Positions 6,667 through 14,420 of a stretch of 25,837 bases of DNA are shown in pieces. The stretch is from a virus: positions 1 to 25,837 of the IMG/VR virus record IMGVR_UViG_3300009529_001323; one strand, given 5' to 3'. The notes under the pieces were generated by a model. It did not search any database. It had not been told where the DNA came from and saw only the letters and a program-made list of their open reading frames with translations. How positions within the stretch are numbered: the first letter of the stretch is position 1; each line of letters begins with the position of its first letter. The translations under genes were made by a program, and so were the position numbers.

Positions 6667-8663
6667 ACAGTTATATTCCTTCTATCAATTTTGTTAATAT
6701 TGGTCTTAACCATCTTGGCAAATGCAAAAGCATCGGCTGGTTTCCCCATAAATGCGCCAACGTTTATATTTACAGTGCCACCCATATTTCCCATTTTTTC
6801 AAGTGGGATAACAGCTTCGGCGCCAGCTTCACCAATGATGGCCTTAGTTGGTTTTGTTACAATCCCACCCTCGGCTAATTGAATTGCATTAACGGCTGCT
6901 AATCCTGCTGCGGTAGCTGCGGCAATAAGAGGAATACTGGCTAAACTTGCACCAGCCGTTAAAGGTGCTTCAACAAATGCTTTTGCTGTTTGCTCTGCGC
7001 CCCATGCTTTAATTTTTGCTGAGATTTCACTTTTTATGCCTTCTAATCCACTGATAACACCCGCAGTTGCAATATCTTCTTGTGTTTTAAGTAAATCCCC
7101 ATCAATTAATTTCTTTTCTTCAGCAACCTGAGCGGCTATTTCTTTTTCTCTAACGGCTTTCCATTCAGCAAGCATAAGCACGTCTTCAACATTTTTTTCA
7201 TATAATGCAAGCTCTTCCTCATATGCAATTTGCATTAATTCAGACTTAGATTTTGTGGCTTTATTAAATTCTTTAGTAAAATCTTCAAGAACCTTTTTCT
7301 TTTCATCCGCAGTTTCTTTTGCCTTTGCTGTTTCAATCGCAGCTTTTTCAATAGCTTTAGCTTTAGCGTTTTCAGCAGCAAGGTTTGTCCCGGCTATCAT
7401 CGAATTAACAACATTAGTATTTGTTTCCTTAACTCCCTTGCCATAATCAACAAATGCAGCTTTAGCTTTAGAAAATGTTGTTTTTATCCTATTAAAACCC
7501 TGTTTCCATTCCTCTGGGATAGCTTTGCCTAATAATTGTAATATTGGAGCTAATGATTTTTTCCATTCGTTTATTACAGGAGCAACAACATTCGCAATAA
7601 CGTTTGCAATATTTTTTAACCAATTCCAAAAACTTTTTAATGCTACATTTGCACCCTTATTTACCGCAGTAGTAAAATTAATGATTGAGGCTCTAGCAGA
7701 GTTTGTTTCAGGTGTAAATTCTGATTTAATAACACTTGCTGTTGCTGAAAATCTACCGGCCAAATTGCCAACAGCACCGGATACCTTCTCAATTACAGAG
7801 GCAAGATTTAAAATAAGCGGAGTAACAACTCTAACTAGATTTAAAAATGCACGTTGTAAACTTAGCCAAACAGGTAATAACTTTTCTCCGATTTCTTCCT
7901 GTAAATCACCAATTTCAGCCGTTATTATTCGCATTTGTCCGGCGGCTGTTTTACCCGAAGCCTCTGCAAATCCGGCAAAGTTCTGATCTAATATCTCTGT
8001 TAAAATATTTACTTTTTCTTCGCCCTCAGCAAGATTAAATGCTTCTCGCTGAACATCATTCATTACGATACCATATCTACTTAAAGCCCCTGCCCCCATT
8101 GTCATTGATTTACCTAAAGCAACCGCTATATTTTGTAAATCAACTTCTTGACCTGATAATTTAGCAGTCGCAGCAGCCATATCTAATAAACGTGGAGTTA
8201 ATGCCTCAAGCCCATCTTTTTGAAGGGCAAATGTAGATAACATAGCTTGAGCATTTGTTATTTCCTCATCAGCAAATCCAGTTACTTTTTGTAATGCCGC
8301 AGCTTGTTCTTTTAATGCTATAACATCTTCGTTAATTAAATCTGTTCGCTTACCAAGCATATTGGCTACATTTTTTATACCTGCGGCTAATTTGGCTTCG
8401 GCTAGTTCCTGCTTTTCAAATGCTTTTATTGAATCTTGTGCAAAGCCAACAATCGCTCTACCAACTTGTTTAAATACCTCAACGGCTAAAAGCCCCTTGG
8501 CAAACTCCATCCAAGTAGCGCCCATTGATTTAAAGCCTGATTTAGCAGTAGCCGCAGTTTTTTTGCTTTGTGCTTCTACTTTTTTAAGGCCGGATTGAAT
8601 ATTCTCTAATCCCTTACCCTCTTTAACGGCCTTTATTCTTAATTTGACTTCTTTATCTACCAT
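6663..8663 (-). CDS. Tape measure protein
   Basis: The 666-residue protein is long, helical and alanine/lysine-rich, as expected of the tail length-determining protein. The N-terminal 60 residues (VKEGKGLENIQSGLKKVEAQ and on) form a coiled coil, followed by a hydrophobic patch (GLLAVEVFKQVGRAIVGFA). The C-terminal region has a glycine/alanine-rich hydrophobic stretch (about 560-595), then LAEGGIVTKPTKAIIGEAGA and EAVIPLEKM from residue 596. This 'GGIVT-PT-A-IGEAG-EAVIPL' signature is typical of tape measure C-termini. At the usual 0.15 nm per residue the tail would be about 100 nm, so the virion is a siphovirus. No peptidase or transglycosylase domain is evident. Confidence 0.92.
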   Translation of the reverse strand: MVDKEVKLRIKAVKEGKGLENIQSGLKKVEAQSKKTAATAKSGFKSMGATWMEFAKGLLAVEVFKQVGRAIVGFAQDSIKAFEKQELAEAKLAAGIKNVANMLGKRTDLINEDVIALKEQAAALQKVTGFADEEITNAQAMLSTFALQKDGLEALTPRLLDMAAATAKLSGQEVDLQNIAVALGKSMTMGAGALSRYGIVMNDVQREAFNLAEGEEKVNILTEILDQNFAGFAEASGKTAAGQMRIITAEIGDLQEEIGEKLLPVWLSLQRAFLNLVRVVTPLILNLASVIEKVSGAVGNLAGRFSATASVIKSEFTPETNSARASIINFTTAVNKGANVALKSFWNWLKNIANVIANVVAPVINEWKKSLAPILQLLGKAIPEEWKQGFNRIKTTFSKAKAAFVDYGKGVKETNTNVVNSMIAGTNLAAENAKAKAIEKAAIETAKAKETADEKKKVLEDFTKEFNKATKSKSELMQIAYEEELALYEKNVEDVLMLAEWKAVREKEIAAQVAEEKKLIDGDLLKTQEDIATAGVISGLEGIKSEISAKIKAWGAEQTAKAFVEAPLTAGASLASIPLIAAATAAGLAAVNAIQLAEGGIVTKPTKAIIGEAGAEAVIPLEKMGNMGGTVNINVGAFMGKPADAFAFAKMVKTNINKIDRRNITV

Positions 8664-8868
8664 TATTTATATCGCCTTCCAGCTTTAACAATAATAAAAG
8701 GATTCGCTCTAAAGTTGAATGAAGATTACGAACATGAAGAAACAATAAACCTAACGACACAAACATTAGCGGTGTATAAAGATTAAACTTTATGACTAAA
8801 TATGCGACACCAGCAATGGTCAGCAAATTAAGCAACCATTGTAGCGCCTTTGCCCATCTAGGAAGCAT
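8653..8868 (-). CDS. Small membrane protein at the tail-chaperone position
   Basis: This 71-residue protein has two hydrophobic spans (about 10-26, LQWLLNLLTIAGVAYLVI; about 29-46, LYTPLMFVSLGLLFLHV) and a helical leucine-rich tail (STLERILLLLLKLEGD). It overlaps the tape measure start by 11 bases and lies between it and the tail tube gene, where siphoviruses normally encode tail assembly chaperones (lambda gpG/gpGT). It does not look like a chaperone, and no slippery frameshift site was seen. It may be a separate membrane protein or, given its hydrophobic helices, a partner of the tape measure. No family was recognised. Confidence 0.65.
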   Translation of the reverse strand: MLPRWAKALQWLLNLLTIAGVAYLVIKFNLYTPLMFVSLGLLFLHVRNLHSTLERILLLLLKLEGDINNGR

Positions 8869-8880
8869 TTATTTCACCCC

Positions 8881-9846
8881 CTAGTGAGTAGCTTCACCAT
8901 CATATAAATAAACGTGTATTGGCGTATCGTAGCCATATACGTTATCAGCAAAACATTCAAATTCAATGGTTTGCGTCATTAATTCAGAAGAGCCGACCTC
9001 TGGCATGTTGTTTTTAAACCTTACTTTAGGCATATCAATAATCATTTCATAAACTTGACCGGGTACAATCTCCTCAGTAGAGGTATAAACAACTCGTAAT
9101 GCCATATCTTCAAAATCATAAAATCTGTCGTATTCGTCCCAATTTTCAAAGTCAATTGTAAATGTTCCACCGAATAATGGACGATCTTTAAATGGCTGAT
9201 TCATTACAGTTTGACCGCCACCGATTTTCCAATTATCTTGCTTAATCGTTTGGTTATATTTCAAAGCAACATCATCACAATAATAAGTTACCGCACCTGC
9301 ATTAGCCGTCAAAGCTGCTTGCCAAAAGACAAATGGGAATGTTTCGGTAAATACTGCAACCTCGGCTACTCCGGCATCCTCTTGCTTACCGCTTCCATTA
9401 ATCTCAACATCTAACAGGTTTTCATTATCCTGTGTCATATTTAATTCATTAACTTTATAACCACAACCATCACGAGGATCGGTTAAACCTTTCCTTAATG
9501 TCAGTGAAAGTTGGCGATCGCAAGTAGTCCCGGCAATATATTCGTGTCTTACAACGCCGGGGAAGGTTATAACATCAGATACGGCATCACCAAAGAAAGA
9601 AGCAAGAATAATACCCATGACATGAGGATAACCATTAAAAGTTACGCCTCCGGTATATGCTCGCCTTCCTTGCACTGGCGTATGGCCAAACCGACTCGAT
9701 CTCATTTCTGATTTTCTTTCAATCCAAGCCATATCCCCCTTTAAAGTTTCTGTTTTAAACGGGATAAAGATTGTTGGATGATCGTATGCGCCCCATACTG
9801 TTTCAACTGCTAATCCCCAATAACTGTCATATCCTAAATTTACCAT
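8881..9846 (-). CDS. Major tail tube protein
   Basis: The 321-residue protein lies two genes upstream of the tape measure in the order usual for siphoviruses. It is predicted mostly beta, with a short N-terminal part (MVNLGYDSYWGLAVETVWGA) of the 'G--E-t-GT' type that opens many tail tube proteins, followed by FKTETLKGDMAWIERKSEMR. The later part (FKDRPLFGGTFTIDFENWDE, then MTQTIEFECFAD) resembles tail tube or Ig-like segments. It would polymerise into the hexameric tube around the tape measure. It is rather long for a tail tube protein (often 150-250 residues), so an added surface domain is possible. The call rests on position plus these features. Confidence 0.75.
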   Translation of the reverse strand: MVNLGYDSYWGLAVETVWGAYDHPTIFIPFKTETLKGDMAWIERKSEMRSSRFGHTPVQGRRAYTGGVTFNGYPHVMGIILASFFGDAVSDVITFPGVVRHEYIAGTTCDRQLSLTLRKGLTDPRDGCGYKVNELNMTQDNENLLDVEINGSGKQEDAGVAEVAVFTETFPFVFWQAALTANAGAVTYYCDDVALKYNQTIKQDNWKIGGGQTVMNQPFKDRPLFGGTFTIDFENWDEYDRFYDFEDMALRVVYTSTEEIVPGQVYEMIIDMPKVRFKNNMPEVGSSELMTQTIEFECFADNVYGYDTPIHVYLYDGEATH

Positions 9847-9860
9847 TTTTTATTCCCCCT

Positions 9861-10031
9861 TTATTCTACTGGTTGCCATTCAGGTTTTTTTGTCCTGCTT
9901 GCTAAATCAATTAAACTTGCATGATCTTTTGGCCGGAGATTAATTACTTTACCGGGCGTTATATTCCCGATCTCCCCACCATCAATTAATTTGATAGTGC
10001 AATTTTTCTCGCCAATGTATCTGATCTTCAT
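9861..10031 (-). CDS. Small protein before the tail tube gene (56 aa)
   Basis: A 56-residue ORF with a strong ribosome site (GGGAGGT, 7 bases before the ATG) and no overlap with neighbours. The sequence (MKIRYIGEKNCTIKLIDGGE start, then IGNITPGKVINLRPKDHASL) is beta-like with a K/D-rich centre. Small ORFs of this kind are common between tail terminator and tail tube genes in phages, and their role is unknown to me. The clean start, context and sensible composition support a real gene. A minor tail or assembly protein is the most likely role. Confidence 0.65.
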   Translation of the reverse strand: MKIRYIGEKNCTIKLIDGGEIGNITPGKVINLRPKDHASLIDLASRTKKPEWQPVE

Positions 10032-10047
10032 TTTTTTACCTCCCTTT

Positions 10048-10545
10048 TTATCTTTGACCTACAAAGAAGTATCTGCTATGTACTTTCAATTCAATAACAA
10101 CATGCGCAGATACGTTTTGCCCAATATTTTCATATGCAATTGTTTTTAATGTTGGATAATGACCAGTATTATTAAAACTTAAATCATCCGCTGAAGCATC
10201 TGGCAAATTCTCAATAGCATTTTTTATATCGGCCTCAAAAGTATACAAACCAATATAATTATTAGCGGGATCATCAAACATAACGTTATTGTTATATGGT
10301 TTCCGATCTCTAATATCAATAATTCCTCTAATTTCCAATATATAAAAATCCTGCTTACGTTTTGGAAAGTCTGCATATTCTTCATCAGCACCTATTGGGT
10401 GAACAGTAATACAAGGCATTTCACCCGATACAATTCTGTCCATATTAAAATTGCTATTAAAAACATTTTTAACATAGGCAGATAAAACCGGGTTTTCTTC
10501 TAACCTTCGCATTACCTCATAATGAATATCGCCTTTTACTGTCAT
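10048..10545 (-). CDS. Tail terminator / tail completion-like protein
   Basis: The 165-residue alpha/beta protein starts with a helix (DIHYEVMRRLEENPVLSAYV) and continues with strands such as PCITVHPIGADEE and FYILEIRGIIDIRD, then a helix (FEADIKNAIENLP) and a final strand (SAHVVIELKVHSRYFF). This matches the general alpha/beta layout of lambda gpU/gpZ-type tail completion proteins. It is coupled by ATGA to the HK97 gp10-like gene upstream, the usual neighbour. It probably caps the end of the tail tube before joining to the head. Position and layout support it; there is no diagnostic motif. Confidence 0.65.
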   Translation of the reverse strand: MTVKGDIHYEVMRRLEENPVLSAYVKNVFNSNFNMDRIVSGEMPCITVHPIGADEEYADFPKRKQDFYILEIRGIIDIRDRKPYNNNVMFDDPANNYIGLYTFEADIKNAIENLPDASADDLSFNNTGHYPTLKTIAYENIGQNVSAHVVIELKVHSRYFFVGQR

Positions 10546-10958
10546 GCAAAATACTCCTCTACAATTTTGCCGATATTTTTTTCTAGTCCAGAAAGAATTG
10601 CATCAAACGACTGTTCAATAACTTCTTTAAATGGTTTACCGCCTCTTATCGTTACACCCTTTGGTGAGCCAACATAACGACTAGGTTTTGTTATCCCATA
10701 TTTAATATATGGAACATAATTAACTTTATTTGAAACAAGCCAAGATGCTTTATCAATTCTCCTCGGAGCGCCCCAACCTCTTCGTGAATGACCTGTGTTA
10801 GCTGGATTAGCATTTTTAAGGTCTTTATTAAGATTAAGTGCTGCAATTCTTAAAGCGTTATCAACATTTTCAAAGGTTTTCCTATCCGATTTTTCCAATT
10901 GATTTATCAATGTAGATAAATTAGGATCAAATTCAGCTATTAAATTAATCCCTACCAT
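10542..10958 (-). CDS. HK97 gp10-like head-tail / tail completion protein
   Basis: The 138-residue protein shows the hallmarks of the HK97 gp10 family: a helical N-terminal part with DNALRIAALNLNKDLKNANP, the motif NTGHSRRGWGAPRR (usual form 'dTG-Lr-s'), then a strand segment with NKVNYVPYIKYGITKPSRYV ('Ya-y-EyGt'). It ends with the helix FKEVIEQSFDAILSGLEKNI. Proteins of this family sit between the connector and tail terminator genes and help complete and join the tail. It overlaps the connector gene by 7 bases and the terminator gene by 4. Confidence 0.8.
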   Translation of the reverse strand: MVGINLIAEFDPNLSTLINQLEKSDRKTFENVDNALRIAALNLNKDLKNANPANTGHSRRGWGAPRRIDKASWLVSNKVNYVPYIKYGITKPSRYVGSPKGVTIRGGKPFKEVIEQSFDAILSGLEKNIGKIVEEYFA

Positions 10959-11770
10959 AGCTCTACCTTCCTAAATTTATTATAGGTATCTTGTATATAT
11001 TCCGGGAAAGTAGTTAATATAACTGCTTTATCAATGCCATCCTCAGTCGTATAAGTAACGGTTTTTAAATTAGATAGAATAGCTGTTATCTCAGTTGCTA
11101 ATTGCCTAATAAAATCAGGTACTATTACATTTCCAGCAATATAACTCAAAGTTATTCCCTGCGGTTCTGATGAAAAATCTTGTGCGGCTTTAATATAAGT
11201 GGGATATACCCAAAAGTTAGTGCCTTCAACTTGCGCAGCACCATCTATTAATAAAGATATAACACTATCAATAGGATAATATTCAGGGAATAAAAGGGTT
11301 TCCTCAATCGTCTGCGTTTCACTATCGTGTATCTCTAAAAAAGCCCTCTGGTTCCAAACTCTTTTAGTATTAATATCAATCATTTCAGAAGCACGGGGGA
11401 TAAGCTGCTTTATCTTCTCATCATTATTATGATTTGATCGATCAATCTGACAAAACCGTTTAACATCAACATAAGTGCAATAATTATTGTTAGTTGTAAT
11501 CGTAAATCCGGTGGCTAAAGTTCCATCACCTAATAAACTTTCGACTACAACATCATAAGCCTGCGCAATTTGTCCATGTAAGTCAAAATCACAAGTAATT
11601 GAAGTATCACTAACAATGGTAAAGTTAGCGCATTGAATGGTTACAGCACCATTGATTAAATAAACGTTAAATGCCGGATCAGTTTGATAGTTTGTACCAG
11701 TGATAACAACTTCAACCAATCCGCAATTATTCTCACTATTTGGGCTTATTGCCGTTACTGTTACTGCCAA
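10952..11770 (-). CDS. Head-tail connector (gp6-like) with N-terminal IPT/TIG domain
   Basis: The 272-residue protein combines two parts. Residues about 5-92 form an IPT/TIG immunoglobulin-like domain: VTAISPNSENNCGLVEVVIT, GTNY, SDTSITCDFD, YDVVVESLLGDGTLATGFTI. Residues about 97-272 resemble the HK97 gp6/SPP1 gp15-type connector: CTYVDVKRFCQID (usual 'yvtl-d-k---ri'), IKQLIPRASEMIDINTKRVW, then a helical end. The start is TTG at 11770, supported by AAGGAG nine bases upstream. The first 35 bases overlap the upstream gene. The connector ring under the portal would then bear outward Ig-like domains. IPT/TIG domains in phages are usually on tail or capsid decoration proteins, so this pairing is uncommon. 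The fusion is read directly in one frame. Confidence 0.75.
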   Translation of the reverse strand: MAVTVTAISPNSENNCGLVEVVITGTNYQTDPAFNVYLINGAVTIQCANFTIVSDTSITCDFDLHGQIAQAYDVVVESLLGDGTLATGFTITTNNNYCTYVDVKRFCQIDRSNHNNDEKIKQLIPRASEMIDINTKRVWNQRAFLEIHDSETQTIEETLLFPEYYPIDSVISLLIDGAAQVEGTNFWVYPTYIKAAQDFSSEPQGITLSYIAGNVIVPDFIRQLATEITAILSNLKTVTYTTEDGIDKAVILTTFPEYIQDTYNKFRKVELW

Positions 11771-12008
11771 TGATCGGCACTCCTTTTTCGAAAATTACAC
11801 CCTTTTGTGGGTCAAAATCCCAATGATCTCCGGGTATTTCGTTATGCTTCCGTAAAACTTCATTAAGATAATCACTAAAATGCTTAGAAAAAATAGCTGC
11901 GGTACGTTTATGACTATTAATTTTGTTTAAATTCCATAAGATAAATTCATGCTCACTAGGAGAAAGTTTTATTTCTTTTTTCTTCTTCTTTAAAATGACT
12001 TCTGCCAT
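11736..12008 (-). CDS. Small basic hypothetical protein in the head-completion block
   Basis: The 90-residue protein opens with a lysine-rich stretch (MAEVILKKKKKEIKLSPSEH), has a helical middle (EFILWNLNKINSHKRTAAIF, then SKHFSDYLNEVLRKH) and a polar C-terminus. It is unrecognised. It lies 3 bases after the preceding gene and overlaps the connector gene by 35 bases. Its place between capsid and connector genes suggests a minor head or assembly protein. Confidence 0.65.
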   Translation of the reverse strand: MAEVILKKKKKEIKLSPSEHEFILWNLNKINSHKRTAAIFSKHFSDYLNEVLRKHNEIPGDHWDFDPQKGVIFEKGVPIIGSNSNGNKPK

Positions 12009-12011
12009 TTT

Positions 12012-12335
12012 TTACTCATTCCAAAAAGTAATTTGCGCAGTCCCCGGAGCCGTTGGTCTAAAATACATAGTACGATTATGCCGACAATAAATTGCGTCTT
12101 CCTGAAAAACTTGTGCCGAAGGTATTGACTCATAATTTGGCATTGTTGGCTCATAACTAACATCAAAACCCGGTGAGCCTACGCCTTCTAACATACGCAC
12201 TCGTATTCTTCGAGTATAAGCTGGGAAAGTAAAAGCATAGATATTACCACCAACCGGCATACTTAACATTCTTTGATTAGGCTTTAAAACGTTTTCCGTT
12301 GAGGGATGCTGCCATCTTTCATGATATTCAGCCAT
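12012..12335 (-). CDS. Small beta-rich structural protein, head-associated
   Basis: The 107-residue protein is predicted all-beta: MPVGGNIYAFTFPAYTRRIR, VRMLEGVGSPGFDVSY, QEDAIYCRHNRTMYFRPTAP, then GTAQITFWNE. This looks like a compact beta sandwich and lies in the block between capsid and connector. Capsid decoration or head-completion (stopper) proteins are the likeliest roles. It overlaps the preceding small gene by 8 bases. No family was recognised. Confidence 0.65.
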   Translation of the reverse strand: MAEYHERWQHPSTENVLKPNQRMLSMPVGGNIYAFTFPAYTRRIRVRMLEGVGSPGFDVSYEPTMPNYESIPSAQVFQEDAIYCRHNRTMYFRPTAPGTAQITFWNE

Positions 12336-12537
12336 TATTTTTCCCCTTTTTCTTCTTTATTTTTAAGCGTTTATTTCGCTTACCGTCTTTTTTGGTATAC
12401 CCCGGAAATCCATCGTCCTCATCAAGAAACGGAAGAGCTGCACTTTGCTCTAACTCTTCCATTTCTTTTAGAGGATCATCCTTTTTAAACAGAATCTTTC
12501 CAATACCCACTAACAACAAGTAACGAATTTGTTCCAT
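12328..12537 (-). CDS. Small charged hypothetical protein
   Basis: The 69-residue ORF has a short hydrophobic N-terminus (MEQIRYLLLVGIGKILFKKD), an acidic middle (EEMEELEQ-like stretch and LDEDDG) and a very basic tail (NKRLKIKKKKGKNNG). It overlaps the upstream gene by 53 bases and the downstream one by 8. The start is uncertain because no strong ribosome site precedes ATG 12537. The frame is kept because it bridges two coupled genes. Function unknown. Confidence 0.5.
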   Translation of the reverse strand: MEQIRYLLLVGIGKILFKKDDPLKEMEELEQSAALPFLDEDDGFPGYTKKDGKRNKRLKIKKKKGKNNG

Positions 12538-13117
12538 ACATACGCACTTTTAATGGTAAGTTAATAGGTGCGGTATATAGATTTTCACCTTGAATATCTA
12601 CCATGCCAACCGGTGAATTGGTTGATGACCTAATTGGATCAAGTTTATTTACCGGTATATGTTCCGGGTATGAAATATCAATTACTGCATCGCCCACGCC
12701 ATAGTTATATCTTGTATTTGTTGCAAAAGTTAAGGTGTTACCAACAAGATTAATAACTTGTAACCATTCTTGTCGTGTCCAATCTGTTTCACAACGCAAT
12801 GCAACAATCGAAGAAGGGCTAAGATTGGTAACATTATCAACTGTTGCTGTGTTCGTACCGGCTGGAATTGCAACGGTTACTCTTCTAGTCCAATTAGCGT
12901 AAAATCTTTCATTTGGATAATAACTCCCCCAAACTTCAAGATAACCCGGATTTGACCATTGTCCCTCTATACTCGATGTTGCCATAACGTTAGTAATAAC
13001 AATCTGACTATCCTTTTCCGAAGGGATAAAGATTACAGACTCATGAAACTCGAATATTCCTTTTTTTGAATATTCACAAAATGTAAATGCTTTCAAATCT
13101 TGCATATATGACGTCAT
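12485..13117 (-). CDS. Beta-rich structural protein following the capsid gene
   Basis: The 210-residue protein is predicted mostly beta (SEKDSQIVITNVMATSSIEG, VTVAIPAGTNTATVDNVTNL, TLTFATNTRYNYGVGDAVID). It is the first gene after the major capsid protein and has a strong ribosome site (GGGAGG) preceded by a hairpin. The middle, AGTNTATVDNVTNLSPSSIV and on to YGVGDAVIDI, resembles the repeats found in phage structural domains that mark onset of values along a beta sandwich. A decoration or head-fibre protein is the most natural guess. No specific family was recognised. Confidence 0.65.
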   Translation of the reverse strand: MTSYMQDLKAFTFCEYSKKGIFEFHESVIFIPSEKDSQIVITNVMATSSIEGQWSNPGYLEVWGSYYPNERFYANWTRRVTVAIPAGTNTATVDNVTNLSPSSIVALRCETDWTRQEWLQVINLVGNTLTFATNTRYNYGVGDAVIDISYPEHIPVNKLDPIRSSTNSPVGMVDIQGENLYTAPINLPLKVRMYGTNSLLVVSGYWKDSV

Positions 13118-13142
13118 TTTATTTTTCCTCCCTTTTTTAAAC

Positions 13143-13171
13143 TGGTAGTTTAGTTTTTGTCCAAACTACCA
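13143..13171 (-). other. Intergenic hairpin after the capsid gene
   Basis: TGGTAGTTT (13143-13151) and AAACTACCA (13163-13171) form a perfect 9-bp stem with an 11-base loop in the 97-base gap between the capsid gene and the next gene. On the transcribed strand it is followed by GTTTAAAAAAGGGAGG, i.e. the downstream ribosome site, with no T run. It is therefore not a standard terminator. It could reduce read-through or protect the 3' end of capsid mRNA, as seen in other phage capsid operons. That role is inferred. Confidence 0.45.
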
Positions 13172-13214
13172 AATGACCTCCCTGCCAACTATGGGCGATC
13201 AACCCCTTAATTAA

Positions 13215-14420
13215 CTAGGGTAAAATACCTGAAATTTGAGCGAATTTGGTTGCATCTGCTACCGCAAACCCAACTCGTTTTACCGCTCTAAAGCTAGTTC
13301 TATCATATGAGAAATCGTTATTATCTAAACCGACGGTAATCGTAATATCTGATCGATCACCAATATAAGCAGAATTAAAATCACCTACTATTGCATAAGA
13401 CTCATTTAAACCTGCACCAAGATTGGTAGGAATATTGCCATCATAATAGACAGGTCTTCCGTCAATGGTTTCAGGAGATGAGCCAGCAGCCGGCGCCCAT
13501 AGATATTGACCAGCAGCATCTTTAAGTTTCCTCAAAGTTGTGTGATCTCTAGGTGCAAATACGGTATCAATATCTTTACCATTGTTGGTTAATACGCTAC
13601 CGATTGCATCAAAACAATCATCAAAATCAAGTGCTGCGCCCGATGGAATATTAACGATACCTGAGTTAATAATCCCTGTAATAGGATCGCCGGGGACACC
13701 CGCACCTTGCAAGAAGGCTAAATCTTCCTGATTTGCGATTACTTTTGCAAACATTGACATTAAAACTGAGTCAACGGCTGGGTTACTATCTGCAAGTAAT
13801 TCATCAGATACTTTGATTAACATACAAAGTTTATATGCGTTAAGTGTTAATTGCTTGAAATTCAAGTCGCTTGGGGTTTTTTGCGCATTTTCATCGATCC
13901 AATATGCTGATCCCCCACCATCTACGACTGGCATATAAAGCACATTACTTGACATTGGCACGACTGAACATAGAGGGCGAATAATTGAGAAACTTGTTAC
14001 TAAATCAATTAATTGAGTTGAATATTCAGGCGGGACAATAAATCCACCAAGATTTGGGACACCTTCGACCAATACTTTCTCATCTTTTTTAAATTGTAAA
14101 TCATATTTCTTGGTTAAATATGGGTCTTTGGTTTTTACCCCTAATAACATTTCACCAAAAGAACGTTTTTTGTCGCCTTGTTCTTTAACAACACTTGGGA
14201 ATTGCATTTTGCTATCAGTTGTTACCTTTGATAAAGCATCTTCGATCATCTTTTTGATATTTTCTTCCGAGGTTGCTTTATCCTCTTTTTTCTCCGGTTC
14301 TTTTGTTTCCGGTTCTTTCTTCTCAGCGAGTAATTCTTTTACAGAGCTGGAAATTAAATCTTTTAATTCTTTTTCCGCAAGGTTAATTTCCATGTCCTTG
14401 TCTTTTGTTTCTGTTGACAT
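13215..14420 (-). CDS. HK97-fold major capsid protein with N-terminal delta-like domain
   Basis: The 401-residue protein has a charged, coiled N-terminal part (about 1-100, ELKDLISSSVKELLAEKKEP and on) that acts as the built-in scaffold (delta domain) in this family and is removed by the prohead protease. The mature part starts around VEGVPNLGGFIVPPEYSTQL, the standard 'GG-lvP-e-s' opening. It continues with LNAYKLCMLIKVSDELLADS and NQEDLAFLQGAGVPGDPITG, both typical of HK97-family capsids. It would form the icosahedral shell. GAGGAGG upstream of the ATG is a strong ribosome site. The first 58 bases overlap the protease gene. Confidence 0.93.
   Translation of the reverse strand: MSTETKDKDMEINLAEKELKDLISSSVKELLAEKKEPETKEPEKKEDKATSEENIKKMIEDALSKVTTDSKMQFPSVVKEQGDKKRSFGEMLLGVKTKDPYLTKKYDLQFKKDEKVLVEGVPNLGGFIVPPEYSTQLIDLVTSFSIIRPLCSVVPMSSNVLYMPVVDGGGSAYWIDENAQKTPSDLNFKQLTLNAYKLCMLIKVSDELLADSNPAVDSVLMSMFAKVIANQEDLAFLQGAGVPGDPITGIINSGIVNIPSGAALDFDDCFDAIGSVLTNNGKDIDTVFAPRDHTTLRKLKDAAGQYLWAPAAGSSPETIDGRPVYYDGNIPTNLGAGLNESYAIVGDFNSAYIGDRSDITITVGLDNNDFSYDRTSFRAVKRVGFAVADATKFAQISGILP

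Noticed and set aside
7525-7986. 153-residue open frame opposite the tape measure gene
   Set aside because: It is the mirror of an alanine-rich coding region, has no independent ribosome site or domain, and lies entirely inside a well-supported gene.
8653-9860. Programmed frameshift for tail chaperones
   Set aside because: No slippery heptamer with an overlapping extension frame was seen at the ends of the genes in this stretch.
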